In this document: in pieces, positions 24,653-32,134 of the stretch
Numbering within the stretch: position 1 is the first letter of the stretch
Layout: each line of letters starts with the position of its first letter
Assembly (NCBI GenBank): GCA_910588285.1
Contig: CAJUQB010000019.1
Span: 1 to 34,440, forward strand
Length of the DNA: 34,440 nt
DNA from: an uncultured Lachnospiraceae bacterium
GTDB lineage: Bacteria; Bacillota; Clostridia; Lachnospirales; Lachnospiraceae
Reading direction: 5' to 3'
Made by a program: the position numbers and the translations under genes
The notes under the pieces: generated by a model
Database searches by the model: none
Told to the model about the DNA's origin: nothing
Seen by the model: the letters and a program-made list of their open reading frames with translations, nothing else

Positions 24653-24802
24653 CCATGATACCTCCTTGCAACATAAGCTTTTGAATTTCATGCACAAAAA
24701 AGGAAACAACTGCGGATTCATCTCCTCCTGTTTCCAGTAACATCCCCCAATGTGTCCTGTTTCACCTCTTTTCATTTTGTAATAATATGCATGTGTGATA
24801 TA

Positions 24803-24808
24803 ATTATA
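24803..24808 (-). promoter_or_regulatory. -10 box of the surface-protein gene
   Basis: A perfect TATAAT on the minus strand about 150 nt upstream of the chosen start. No clear -35. The resulting long leader contains several ATG codons with adjacent purine-rich stretches but no convincing leader peptide. Confidence 0.5.
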
Positions 24809-24811
24809 CAA

Positions 24812-25118
24812 TATTTTCCAAAAAAAGAAAGTATCTGGTACATGATTTTTTTATTTATATATATCAAATATGCGCAAAATATGCAATTTGCGAATATTGT
24901 TGACAAGTTTTTTCAAACTGTCTCATTACATCTATGTTATCTCTGGGGTATGCTTTCGAAAAGGAGGTGATCCAAAGAGGCAGGAAGAACATCCGCTACT
25001 ATGTGAAGGATTATGAAAAAGCGTTATATTCTATAATAGAATAGGAATTATCTGCAAGGGATGAAATCATGCAATCAGAAGCCGAAAGGCCAGCCCTGAA
25101 ACCGGCCGGCCTTTTTAC
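24812..25118 (+). other. intergenic region with second copy of the leader motif
   Basis: TTGACA at 24900-24905, then the 20-mer TTTTTTCAAACTGTCTCATT (24908-24927), GTATGCTTTCG and AAGGAGGTG (24961) repeat the arrangement at 13407-13468. The following sequence (AGGCAGGAAGAACAT) matches the start of the peptide at 13476 but has lost its ATG. A short open stretch reads IQRGRKNIRYYVKDYEKALYSIIE before a stop near 25040. This appears to be the decayed 5' end of the same repeated gene. No intact gene is seen here. Confidence 0.45.
25085..25117. terminator. bidirectional terminator downstream of GH31 gene
   Basis: AAAGGCC-A-GCC / GGC-C-GGCCTTT stem with one mismatch, an 8-nt loop and a TTTTT run on the plus side (AAAAA on the minus side). 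It closes the GH31 gene on the minus strand and any transcript of the leader remnant on the plus strand. Confidence 0.8.
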
Positions 25119-27476
25119 TCAAAACTTATTTCCTTCATCTTCCTCCTGGTCAGAGAGAATACAATGCATCCTGCTGTTTCCCTCTTCCTGCCCCGGTTTC
25201 AGCACAAGATCCATCCCGTCTGTCTCCGCCGTCCCGCCGTCCACCTGAATCCCCTGGCTCCCCAGATTCACCAGGCGCACAGTAAAGGGCTTAGCCGTCT
25301 CTGCCGTGAGGGTAATCTCATTCCCCTGCCGGACAGCCGTAAGCTCTGCCGTCACGTCCTGCCCGTCAAAGACCTGACACCGGGCCTCTTCACTCAGCTG
25401 ATAAATCCGAAATTCCACATGATCCGCAAAGTCGTAATCCGGGCAGTCCTCCCGGCTTCCCCTGGCGATGATGGCATTCTCCCGAACAAAGATCGGCATG
25501 TGCAGATAGTCGTAGGTATTGCGATACCATCTGCCCCCGGAAACCGTCTCACCGGTAAGATAGTCTGTCCAGATACCCTCCGGCAGATAGCAGCTTCCCA
25601 GTCCCTTCTCGTGGAAAATGGGCGCCACCAGCATGGAATCGCCAAACATATACTGCCGGTCCAGATACCCGCAGTTCTCATCCTCCGGGAATTCCAGCGC
25701 CATGCTGCGCATCATGGGCACGCCGGTGCGGGAGGTCTTTACCGCATTGGCGTAAATATAAGGCATCAGAGACATTTTCAGCCGGGTAAAGCAGCGCATC
25801 ACCTCCACTGCCTCCTCCCCTTAATTCCAGGGCACCCGGTAGCTGCTGCTGCCATGAAGCCTGCTGTGGGTGGAAAACAGCCCAAAGGCCGCCCAGCGCT
25901 TGTAGACATCCGGTGTGGAGGTGTCCTCAAAGCCGCCAATGTCATGGCTCCAGAATCCGAAGCCGCTGCTGGTCAGGGACAGGCCGCCCCGAAGGCTCTC
26001 TCCCATGGACTCATAGTTGGCAGTACAATCCCCGCCCCAGTGGACCGGGAACTTCTGACCCCCGGCTGTGGCGGACCGGGCAAACAGAATGGCCTGATCC
26101 TTCCCCCGGTACTCCTGCAGGGTCTCAAACACCAGCTTGTTGTAGATGTAGCTGTAAAAATTATGCATCTTGACCGGATCCGCCCCATTGTAATACACAC
26201 AGTCCACAGGGATCCGCTCCCCGAAATCCGTCTTCAGACAGTCTACTCCCATCTCAAGAAGGCCCAGCAGCTTCTCCCGATACCACTGGCAGGCTCTGGG
26301 ATTGGTGAAATCCACAATGGCAAGCCCCGGCTGCCACATATCCCACTGCCAGACCGCTCCGTTCTCCCGTTTCAGGAAATATCCCTCCCGGCATCCCTCC
26401 TCAAACAGGGCGGAACGCTGGGCAATATAGGGATTGATCCACACGCAGACCTTGATATTCCTGTCATGGATCTTTTGAATCATGCCTCCGGGATCCGGAA
26501 ATATATCACTGTCCCAGCAAAAATCCGTCCAGTGGTAAGGCTTCATCCATTTACAGTCAAAATGGAATACCTTTAGGGGGATCCGGCGCTCCTCCATCCC
26601 CTCAATAAACCCAAGAACCGTAGCCTCATCATAGTCCGTCACAAAGGAGGTGGACAGCCACAGGCCAAAGCTCCAGGCCGGCGGCAGAGCCGGCTTCCCG
26701 GTCAGGTCCGTGTAGCGCATCAGTACCTCCTTCATGGTGGGGCCATTCAGGATAAAATAATCCAGGGACTCTCCCGGCACGCTGAACTGAACCTTTGTCA
26801 CAGACTCCGTGCCCATCTCAAAGGAAACGGCACCAGTATGGTTCACAAACACACCGTAGCCCCGGTTTGACAGGTAGAAGGGAATGTTCTTGTAGGACTG
26901 CTCGGAGCTGGTCCCTCCGTCCCGGTTCCAGATATCCACGGTCTGGCCGTTTTTCACAAAGGGCGTGAACCGCTCCCCCAACCCGTAAAAGAGCTCTCCC
27001 ACGGAAATCCGAAGCCGCTGGGACATGTAGGCATTCTCCTCCCCGCCGCTGTAGGCAAAGCCCTTCCAGTCTGTCTTCACATAGGCAATATCATCCTTGC
27101 CGCTTAGGGTCAACAGCTCCCCCTCGCGCTCATAGCGCATGGAGCAGTCCCGCTTATCCACGGTAAGCGTCAGCGTCCCGCTCTTGACTCTCACATAATC
27201 CCCGTCCTCCTCTGCCTCTAAGAAGGAGCCCTCCGGCAGGTTCAGGTCAAAGGCCACGTCATGGGCTTCATTGACCCCGGCATAGTGGTATGTCTTAATC
27301 TGCAGCACCTCCGGCATAGGGGCCGTAATCCGAAGGGTCAGCATGGCACAGTTAAACATGGCGGTGGGCGCATACAGGAACACGGCCCCATCCCTGATCT
27401 CCACCTCACAGACCGTCTCCGGACAGAGCAGCCCATGCCCCTCATTGATCAGCCATTCTCCGTTTCGAAACCTCAT
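25119..27476 (-). pseudogene. yicI: GH31 alpha-xylosidase (YicI-like), interrupted by an in-frame stop
   Basis: The full reading is about 785 codons and aligns throughout to E. coli YicI-type alpha-xylosidases, which release xylose from xyloglucan-type oligosaccharides. The catalytic nucleophile Asp lies in CLKTDFGERIP and the acid/base Asp in HWGGDCTANYESM; GFGFWSHDIGGFE and HSRLHGSSSYRVPWN follow. At 25821-25823 the codon after VPWN is TAA, and the same frame continues directly with GEEAVEVMRCFTRLK to the true end at 25119. YicI has Tyr near this position, so one base change TAT/TAC to TAA explains it. The split removes the C-terminal beta-domains, so the product is probably inactive unless the stop is read through or is an error. 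Start 27476 has GGAGGGGG upstream. Confidence 0.93.
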
Positions 27477-27501
27477 ATTCCCCCTCCTATCTCCGTAAGG
27501 C

Positions 27502-27801
27502 CTATTCTGCCTTGTCCTGATTCATTCTGGCAAATACCATATCATATCCGTCATTTCCATAATTCAACGAGCGGTTTACCCGGCTGATGGTGGCTGTGGA
27601 AGCGCCGGTCTTCTCTGCAATATCCAAATATGTCTTCTGGGCCCGCAGCATGGCTGCCACCTCAAAACGCTGGGACAGCGAAAGCAGTTCGTTTACCGTA
27701 CAGACATCCTCAAAGAAGATATAACACTCTTCCTTATCCTTCAGGCTCAGGATCGCTTCAAACAGGTGATCCACTGCCTCGGTTCTGATCTTTTTGCTCA
27801 T
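27502..27801 (-). CDS. yerC: YerC/YecD family TrpR-like repressor
   Basis: A 99-aa protein of the YerC/YecD branch of the TrpR superfamily: helical, with the helix-turn-helix KTYLDIAEKTGASTATISRV near residues 55-75. The family binds DNA as a dimer; its target is poorly known. Start 27801 has AAGGAGATTAAGGAC upstream. It lies 25 nt before the GH31 start on the same strand, so the two are probably co-transcribed, although the gene is usually not linked to glycosidases. Confidence 0.9.
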   Translation of the reverse strand: MSKKIRTEAVDHLFEAILSLKDKEECYIFFEDVCTVNELLSLSQRFEVAAMLRAQKTYLDIAEKTGASTATISRVNRSLNYGNDGYDMVFARMNQDKAE

Positions 27802-27829
27802 TGTCCTTAATCTCCTTTACTCGATCTAT

Positions 27830-27860
27830 CCTAAGAGATTTTATCATACTAAAGTCGTAA
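27830..27860 (-). promoter_or_regulatory. promoter region of yerC
   Basis: On the minus strand TAAAAT, preceded by TATGA, lies about 35 nt upstream of yerC, with a weak -35 (TTTACT) at 17 nt. The -35 area is a run of near-repeats (GTAAAGTAAACTAC) that could hold an operator. Confidence 0.4.
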
Positions 27861-27870
27861 AGTAAACTAC

Positions 27871-28617
27871 TTACTTATAATTATTTCGATAATAATTCAG
27901 ATATTTTTTCAGAAGCTCTGGATGCGCGTTGATCAGAAGCTCCTCCGGGAAATCCACCTCCCCAAGCAGCTGAAGCGCCAGGCTATGGTTGCCCACATCC
28001 AGGTCCACATGGGCATCGGAATCAATGATCACAGGCGTCCTGTATTTCTTACAGGCTGCCAGCATGATGCGGTAATTCTTTGCAGCATTCTCCCGGTAGC
28101 TGCCCGGGGCCAGGGAGGAATTGTTCATCTCCAGAATCACCTGGTTCCTGGCTGCCTCCTTCGCCAGAACGTCATAATCCACCGGATATCTGCCGTCGTC
28201 CGGATGGCCGATGATGCTGATAAGGGGATTCTCCATCACCTTCCGGTAAGCTGTGGTATTCTCCTGGAGGCTTCCGCTCTGAAAGCAGGGGGAATGCATA
28301 CTGGCTATGGCAAAATCCAGCTTGGCCAGCACCCGCTCCGGAAGGTCCACATGGCCGTCAAAATCCAGAATATTCAGCTCTGCGCCAAACAGCACTGTCA
28401 TACCCTCCCGCTCCCTGGGCATCACCTCCAGGTTCTGAAAATACATGGAGGTACAGGTTCCCGGCATGGCCGGCGCATGCTCCGTAATCCCGTAAATCTC
28501 CAGGTTCCGTTCCCTGGCTGCCCGAACCATCTCCTGGATGGTATTGTAGGCATGGCCGCTGGCAATGGTGTGGGTATGCAGATCCACTACATCTCTCATT
28601 TTCTCATGTCCTTTCAT
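27871..28617 (-). CDS. PHP-domain phosphatase/phosphoesterase (YcdX-like)
   Basis: A 248-aa PHP-superfamily metal-dependent hydrolase close to YcdX-type phosphatases. Metal-binding motifs in order: DLHTHTIASGHAYNT (8-25), GITEHAP (about 43), GAELNI (about 77), ASMHSP (about 108), IGHPDD (about 135) and IDSDAHVD (about 198), the full set for a trinuclear site. ATG 28617 follows AGGAGAAAGTT; a second ATG six codons later also has purines upstream. It is transcribed from its own promoter at 28632-28660 and lies upstream of yerC on the same strand. The substrate is a phosphomonoester of unknown identity. Confidence 0.9.
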   Translation of the reverse strand: MKGHEKMRDVVDLHTHTIASGHAYNTIQEMVRAARERNLEIYGITEHAPAMPGTCTSMYFQNLEVMPREREGMTVLFGAELNILDFDGHVDLPERVLAKLDFAIASMHSPCFQSGSLQENTTAYRKVMENPLISIIGHPDDGRYPVDYDVLAKEAARNQVILEMNNSSLAPGSYRENAAKNYRIMLAACKKYRTPVIIDSDAHVDLDVGNHSLALQLLGEVDFPEELLINAHPELLKKYLNYYRNNYK

Positions 28618-28631
28618 AACTTTCTCCTATG

Positions 28632-28660
28632 ATCTTACCAAAATTAAAAACCAAATGCAA
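28632..28660 (-). promoter_or_regulatory. promoter of the PHP phosphatase gene
   Basis: On the minus strand: TTGCAT (28655-28660), a 17-nt spacer and TAAGAT (28632-28637), with TGG immediately before it (extended -10). It lies only 15 nt upstream of the start codon, giving a very short leader. Confidence 0.7.
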
Positions 28661-28712
28661 GGCTTCTGCATAGGATACTATAGATCATTGAAAAAAGGGA
28701 GCTTATGTTATT

Positions 28713-29195
28713 ATGAAACGAAATCCAAAAATGAAATTTCTGTCTCTTACCTTATGCCTGCTGTTGTCCTCAGGCCTGCTGCTTTCCGGCTGCGGAGACA
28801 AGGGCAGCTCCGGCACAGGCGGCAGCGGCAGCACAAAGGTTACGCTGAATGAAGTGGCCCACTCCATCTTCTACGCGCCAATGTATGTGGCCATTGAGGA
28901 GGGCTATTTTTCAGACGAGGGCATTGACCTTACCCTTGTCACAGGCTTCGGCGCTGACAAGACCATGACCGCCGTACTCTCCGGAGAGGCTGATATCGGC
29001 TTTATGGGCTGCGAAACCACGGTCTATACTTACAATGAGGGAGCCGAGGACTATGTGGTGAATTTTGCCCAGCTGACCCAGCGGGCCGGCAACTTCCTGG
29101 TGGCCCGGGAGCCCATGCCGGATTTCTCATGGAGCGATCTTTTGGGCAAAAATGTCCTGGGCGGTCGAAAGGGTGCCTGCCGCCCAAATATGTAA
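28713..29195 (+). pseudogene. ABC transporter substrate-binding lipoprotein, 5' half, cut by integration
   Basis: The first ~153 residues of a NitT/TauT-type (SsuA/ThiY-like) periplasmic-binding protein. A signal peptide with lipobox LLLSGC is followed by a Gly/Ser linker and domain I (NEVAHSIFYAPMYVAIEEGY, ADIGFMGCETTVY). At GGRKG (29161-29173) homology ends abruptly at the left end of the integrated element, and the frame stops at 29195. The rest of the gene reappears in frame at 34059. The family binds sulfonates, taurine, nitrate or thiamine precursors; the ligand cannot be chosen here. The split leaves the transporter without a working receptor unless the element excises. Confidence 0.93.
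29155..29190. other. attL (left element-gene junction)
   Basis: Host part: GGGCGGTCGAAAGG. Element part: GTGCCTGCCGCC. The crossover is placed at GG 29172-29173 because this explains both junctions without assuming a mutation. The host part encodes the conserved GGRKG motif of the binding protein. Confidence 0.75.
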
Positions 29196-29203
29196 ATTAC
29201 GGA

Positions 29204-31312
29204 TCACTCCTCCCAGGGAATTTCATCAAACAGGCGATAAAATTCTATATTGTACCAGCCGTCTCCCTGCCGGTAATCATAATACACGCCATTGATCCCA
29301 AAGTTCGCACAGCTGTCGGTGGCCATGGAGAGCTTTACGGTCTCTCCGCCTGCCAAAGTCAATTCCAGGCATGCACGCTCATTGCCGCAGTCCGCACCGC
29401 CATATATATATTCTGCATTGCCAAGCCATTCCTCCAGCTTCCCCAGCCTCTTTGGGTCTGTAATGGTCTGGCTGTAAAATTTATGGCCTGTAAACATTGC
29501 AGCCGTCTCCAGCTTTGCAGATACCAGCTCCCTGATATCTGCCGGATCAAAGGAAACATAATTTAATTCCTGCTGAAGCAGAATCTGGATATAATCACAC
29601 AGCTTTGGATCTTCCGTCAGAACCTCATACATCCCTTCCTCATCCGTCTCATAGCCGAACAGATATCCTCCCTCAAAGGCTGTCAGGCACATGTCATTGT
29701 AAACCAATGACCAGCCCTTTTCCTTATGTCCCTGCCATACGCGCTCACCTGACTGCCTTTCCGGCTTTAAGTCCTTCACCCTGTTTTGCAGCCACTCCTG
29801 GTCAGCCCCCTGGGGAATGTAATAGTAGGTAAGCCGCTCCCTGTATTCCGAGGGCTGTACCTGAATACAGACCTGATCTGCTATAGGCTCCTCATGAAGC
29901 AATACACCTGTATGCCCCTCAGACCCTTCCGGACCGCCGGATCCCTCTGGCTCGACTGCCCCTTCCGGACCGCCGGTTCCTGGCTGACCGATTGCTCCTT
30001 CCGGACCGCCGGCTCCCGGCTGACCGGCTGCTTCCACCGGACCGGAGAGAATTGTCGCCACAATCTCCGTCTCGCCCGGTTCGAAATAATCTGCCATACT
30101 GCTGCTTAGGCCGCTTGCCTTCCAGGCCTGCTCAAAGGTGATATCCTTATCATTACTCAGAATCCGATACGTGGTATTCCGCGCCGCCTGGTTCAAGGTT
30201 CCGGACACCTCCAGGCAATACCGGTAGGTGTGCTCGTCTGTTTTCCAGGTACCGTCGCTCATCTCATAGTAGGTCGTATGGATACACGCAAGCCCCTGAT
30301 CTAGGTATTCCTCCACATCCTCTGCCCGCGTCTCCTGATAGGTCGTTACAATATACGGTTCCTCCCTTCGATTGGTCAGAAACAGCACTGCAAGGATCAC
30401 GCAGGCTGCCGCCGCCACTGCTGCAAGCCAAAAAGCAGGCTTCTTATAATTGAGCACAGCCTTCACCCTCTCCCGGATACTGACCTCCCCAAATGCCAGC
30501 GGGCAGGACAATATCATTTTTCTCTGCTTCCCACATTCCAGCAGTACCCTGGAATAAGCCTTCCGCTCCGGGAAGGACAGATTCCGGATCACCCTCTCAT
30601 CACATGCCAGCTCAATATCTCTGCAAAACAGGATATAGGCCGCCCAGCAGAGAGGCTGAAACCAATACACAGACAAAAGCAGGTATCCAAAGGGCTTCCA
30701 CCAATGATCCCTCCGCCTCAAATGGGCCTCCTCATGTGCCAGAATATAAGTCTCCTGCCCCTCCTCCAGGCCTGACGGCAAAAAAATCCTGGGCCTTAAA
30801 ATGCCCAGAATAAAGGGCGACCTTACCCTGTCACTGACAGAAACATTGTCCCTCCAGACCACAGCCTCTCGGAGCATATGGTGGATTTTGACCCGGCTGG
30901 CCAGTGCAAAGAGCCAGAAAAACGCCATTCCAGACAGCCACACCACACTGCAGGCCTGCAAAACAGCCGGCAGGGAAATGCCCCCGTCCCCCCCATTGCC
31001 TGATGCCATCTCCTTCCCGGCAGCCTTCTTTGCACCGGGAGCCGCAATAAAATCAATGCCAGTGGAAAATTCGACCTGACGCTCCTTGCCATTGATCACA
31101 GTACTGCTCCTCACAAGCTCTGTCCTTGGAACCATACTGATCCCGCTTTCAATGGAATCAGGGCAGACCAGCCGCACTGCCACCATGGCCCAGAACAGGC
31201 AGATGATCCATCTGGGCGCCTTTTTCAGTAAAAATCTCAGGGCCGCCACAAGCAAAATCAGCCAGCCCGCCGTAATACTCATGTGCAGCAGCTTCAAAAA
31301 GATATCTCCCAT
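29204..31312 (-). CDS. BlaR1/MecR1-like M56 membrane metallopeptidase with novel sensor domain
   Basis: About 702 aa. The N-terminal ~330 residues are the M56 antirepressor peptidase module: hydrophobic helices, the zinc motif AHEEAHLRRRDHW, the ELACDERVIR segment and a last transmembrane helix near residue 310 (FWLAAVAAAACVILAVLFL). The remaining ~370 residues are extracellular. They lack the penicillin-binding SxxK/SxN/KTG set, so this is not a beta-lactam sensor. A Gly/Pro/Glu linker with three GGPEG repeats (29925-30035) sits in the middle. The ATG at 31312 has GGAGGAG 8 nt upstream; a GTG at 31318 overlapping the repressor stop is possible. Expected role: on binding a signal, activate cleavage of the BlaI-type repressor. 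Confidence 0.88.
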   Translation of the reverse strand: MGDIFLKLLHMSITAGWLILLVAALRFLLKKAPRWIICLFWAMVAVRLVCPDSIESGISMVPRTELVRSSTVINGKERQVEFSTGIDFIAAPGAKKAAGKEMASGNGGDGGISLPAVLQACSVVWLSGMAFFWLFALASRVKIHHMLREAVVWRDNVSVSDRVRSPFILGILRPRIFLPSGLEEGQETYILAHEEAHLRRRDHWWKPFGYLLLSVYWFQPLCWAAYILFCRDIELACDERVIRNLSFPERKAYSRVLLECGKQRKMILSCPLAFGEVSIRERVKAVLNYKKPAFWLAAVAAAACVILAVLFLTNRREEPYIVTTYQETRAEDVEEYLDQGLACIHTTYYEMSDGTWKTDEHTYRYCLEVSGTLNQAARNTTYRILSNDKDITFEQAWKASGLSSSMADYFEPGETEIVATILSGPVEAAGQPGAGGPEGAIGQPGTGGPEGAVEPEGSGGPEGSEGHTGVLLHEEPIADQVCIQVQPSEYRERLTYYYIPQGADQEWLQNRVKDLKPERQSGERVWQGHKEKGWSLVYNDMCLTAFEGGYLFGYETDEEGMYEVLTEDPKLCDYIQILLQQELNYVSFDPADIRELVSAKLETAAMFTGHKFYSQTITDPKRLGKLEEWLGNAEYIYGGADCGNERACLELTLAGGETVKLSMATDSCANFGINGVYYDYRQGDGWYNIEFYRLFDEIPWEE

Positions 31313-31314
31313 AC

Positions 31315-31677
31315 TCACTTCTCCTCCGCCTGGTCAATCATTTGCCGTATCTCCTCCGCTTCCTTGCGGCTTAACCCCTTCCCCTGTGTAAATGCTGCAA
31401 AAAACGCCGGCAGGGAGCCTCCGAAGGTATCCGCAACGTATTTCTTGCTCTGCATGGAATAAAATTCCTCCCTCCCGATTCTGGATGTTACCAGCCCGTT
31501 TTCATTTTGAAACAAGCCCTTGTCAATAAGCCTGCGCAGCACATTGTGGGCTGTTGTGCGCTTCCATTGAAACTCCACTGCCGTCAGTTTCACCAGCTCC
31601 GAGGAGGTAACCGGTTCGTTCTCCCAGATCATATCTGCATATCTTGCTTCTACTGCTCCTAATTGAATCTCCGCCAT
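31315..31677 (-). CDS. BlaI/MecI/CopY-family repressor
   Basis: A 120-aa winged-helix repressor. Residues 5-75 form the DNA-binding domain (LGAVEARYADMIWENEPVTS, TTAHNVLRRLIDKGL) and 80-120 the dimerisation helices, as in BlaI, MecI and CopY. ATG 31677 follows AAGGGGAAACAC. It overlaps or abuts the M56 peptidase gene, the standard order. By family precedent it represses its own operon until the sensor triggers its cleavage. The operators at 31739-31807 are the natural targets, and they also lie upstream of the divergent recombinase arm. Confidence 0.93.
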   Translation of the reverse strand: MAEIQLGAVEARYADMIWENEPVTSSELVKLTAVEFQWKRTTAHNVLRRLIDKGLFQNENGLVTSRIGREEFYSMQSKKYVADTFGGSLPAFFAAFTQGKGLSRKEAEEIRQMIDQAEEK

Positions 31678-31738
31678 GTGTTTCCCCTTCCTGCCCGTTT
31701 TCAGGCATTTTCATTTGTTTGATCGATTGTCCTTTCGA

Positions 31739-31807
31739 GACCATACATTGTGGTCTTATATGGAGACTACACGTTGTGGTCTTATGTACAGACTACACCA
31801 TGTAGTC
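31739..31807. promoter_or_regulatory. three BlaI-type operator dyads at 26-bp period
   Basis: Three 17-bp dyads: GACCATACATTGTGGTC (31739-31755), GACTACACGTTGTGGTC (31765-31781) and GACTACACCATGTAGTC (31791-31807). The third is a perfect GACTACA/TGTAGTC inverted repeat with a 3-nt centre. Spacing is exactly 26 bp. They resemble the ACTACA..TGTAGT operators of BlaI/MecI/CopY repressors. A TTGACA (-35, 31813-31818, minus strand) places the third dyad across the repressor promoter. Confidence 0.85.
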
Positions 31808-31863
31808 TGTAATGTCAATCTCTTTTTTTGATTTGGACAGACACCAGACAGGCCCATACCTCA

Positions 31864-31869
31864 TACAAT
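31864..31869 (+). promoter_or_regulatory. -10 candidate for the recombinase arm
   Basis: TACAAT lies 57 nt downstream of the last operator dyad and just ahead of the 73-aa frame. No good -35 at 16-18 nt (best ACACCA). If real, the start point is very near the small gene's ribosome-binding site, so the recombinase promoter could also be further upstream, within the operator array. Confidence 0.3.
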
Positions 31870-31884
31870 AGATAGAAAGGGCAT

Positions 31885-32106
31885 TTGCCAGCCAGAAGGG
31901 ATGGGGTCACCATATCGAAACCTACCTATTACCTGTGGCGGGGGGATTTCCCTTCACAGAAGGAATACCAGACAGCAAAGGAATGCCTTACAGACATGGG
32001 CTTTCGCGTTGTCACCTACCGGGAAGGACAGCAGGCTGCAGATCTCCATGCCGGATTCCGGGCACTGCTTCAAAACCATTGGGCGGAAGGCCCAAGGAAC
32101 CCATAA
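31885..32106 (+). CDS. 73-aa protein preceding serine recombinase
   Basis: A 73-aa frame starting at a TTG with AAAGGG 3 nt upstream. The coding character is good: KPTYYLWRGDFPSQKEYQTA, MGFRVVTYREGQQAADLHAG, FRALLQNHW. I recall similar 60-75-aa proteins next to serine recombinase genes in clostridia, but know no function. It ends 28 nt before the recombinase start, so the two are co-transcribed. Candidate roles are a recombination directionality factor or a regulator. The start is uncertain. Confidence 0.6.
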   Translation: MPARRDGVTISKPTYYLWRGDFPSQKEYQTAKECLTDMGFRVVTYREGQQAADLHAGFRALLQNHWAEGPRNP

Positions 32107-32134
32107 ATTTTATTCCGAAAGAAGGGATTTCGCT

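Noticed and set aside
29129..29566. Plus-strand frame of 145 codons starting in the binding-protein gene and crossing attL
   Set aside because: It is mostly antisense to the M56 peptidase gene. It matters only as the sequence into which the recombinase frame would read in the excised circle.
29204..31677. Beta-lactam resistance locus
   Set aside because: Although the pair is BlaI/BlaR1-like, the sensor lacks penicillin-binding motifs and no beta-lactamase or penicillin-binding-protein gene is present in the element.
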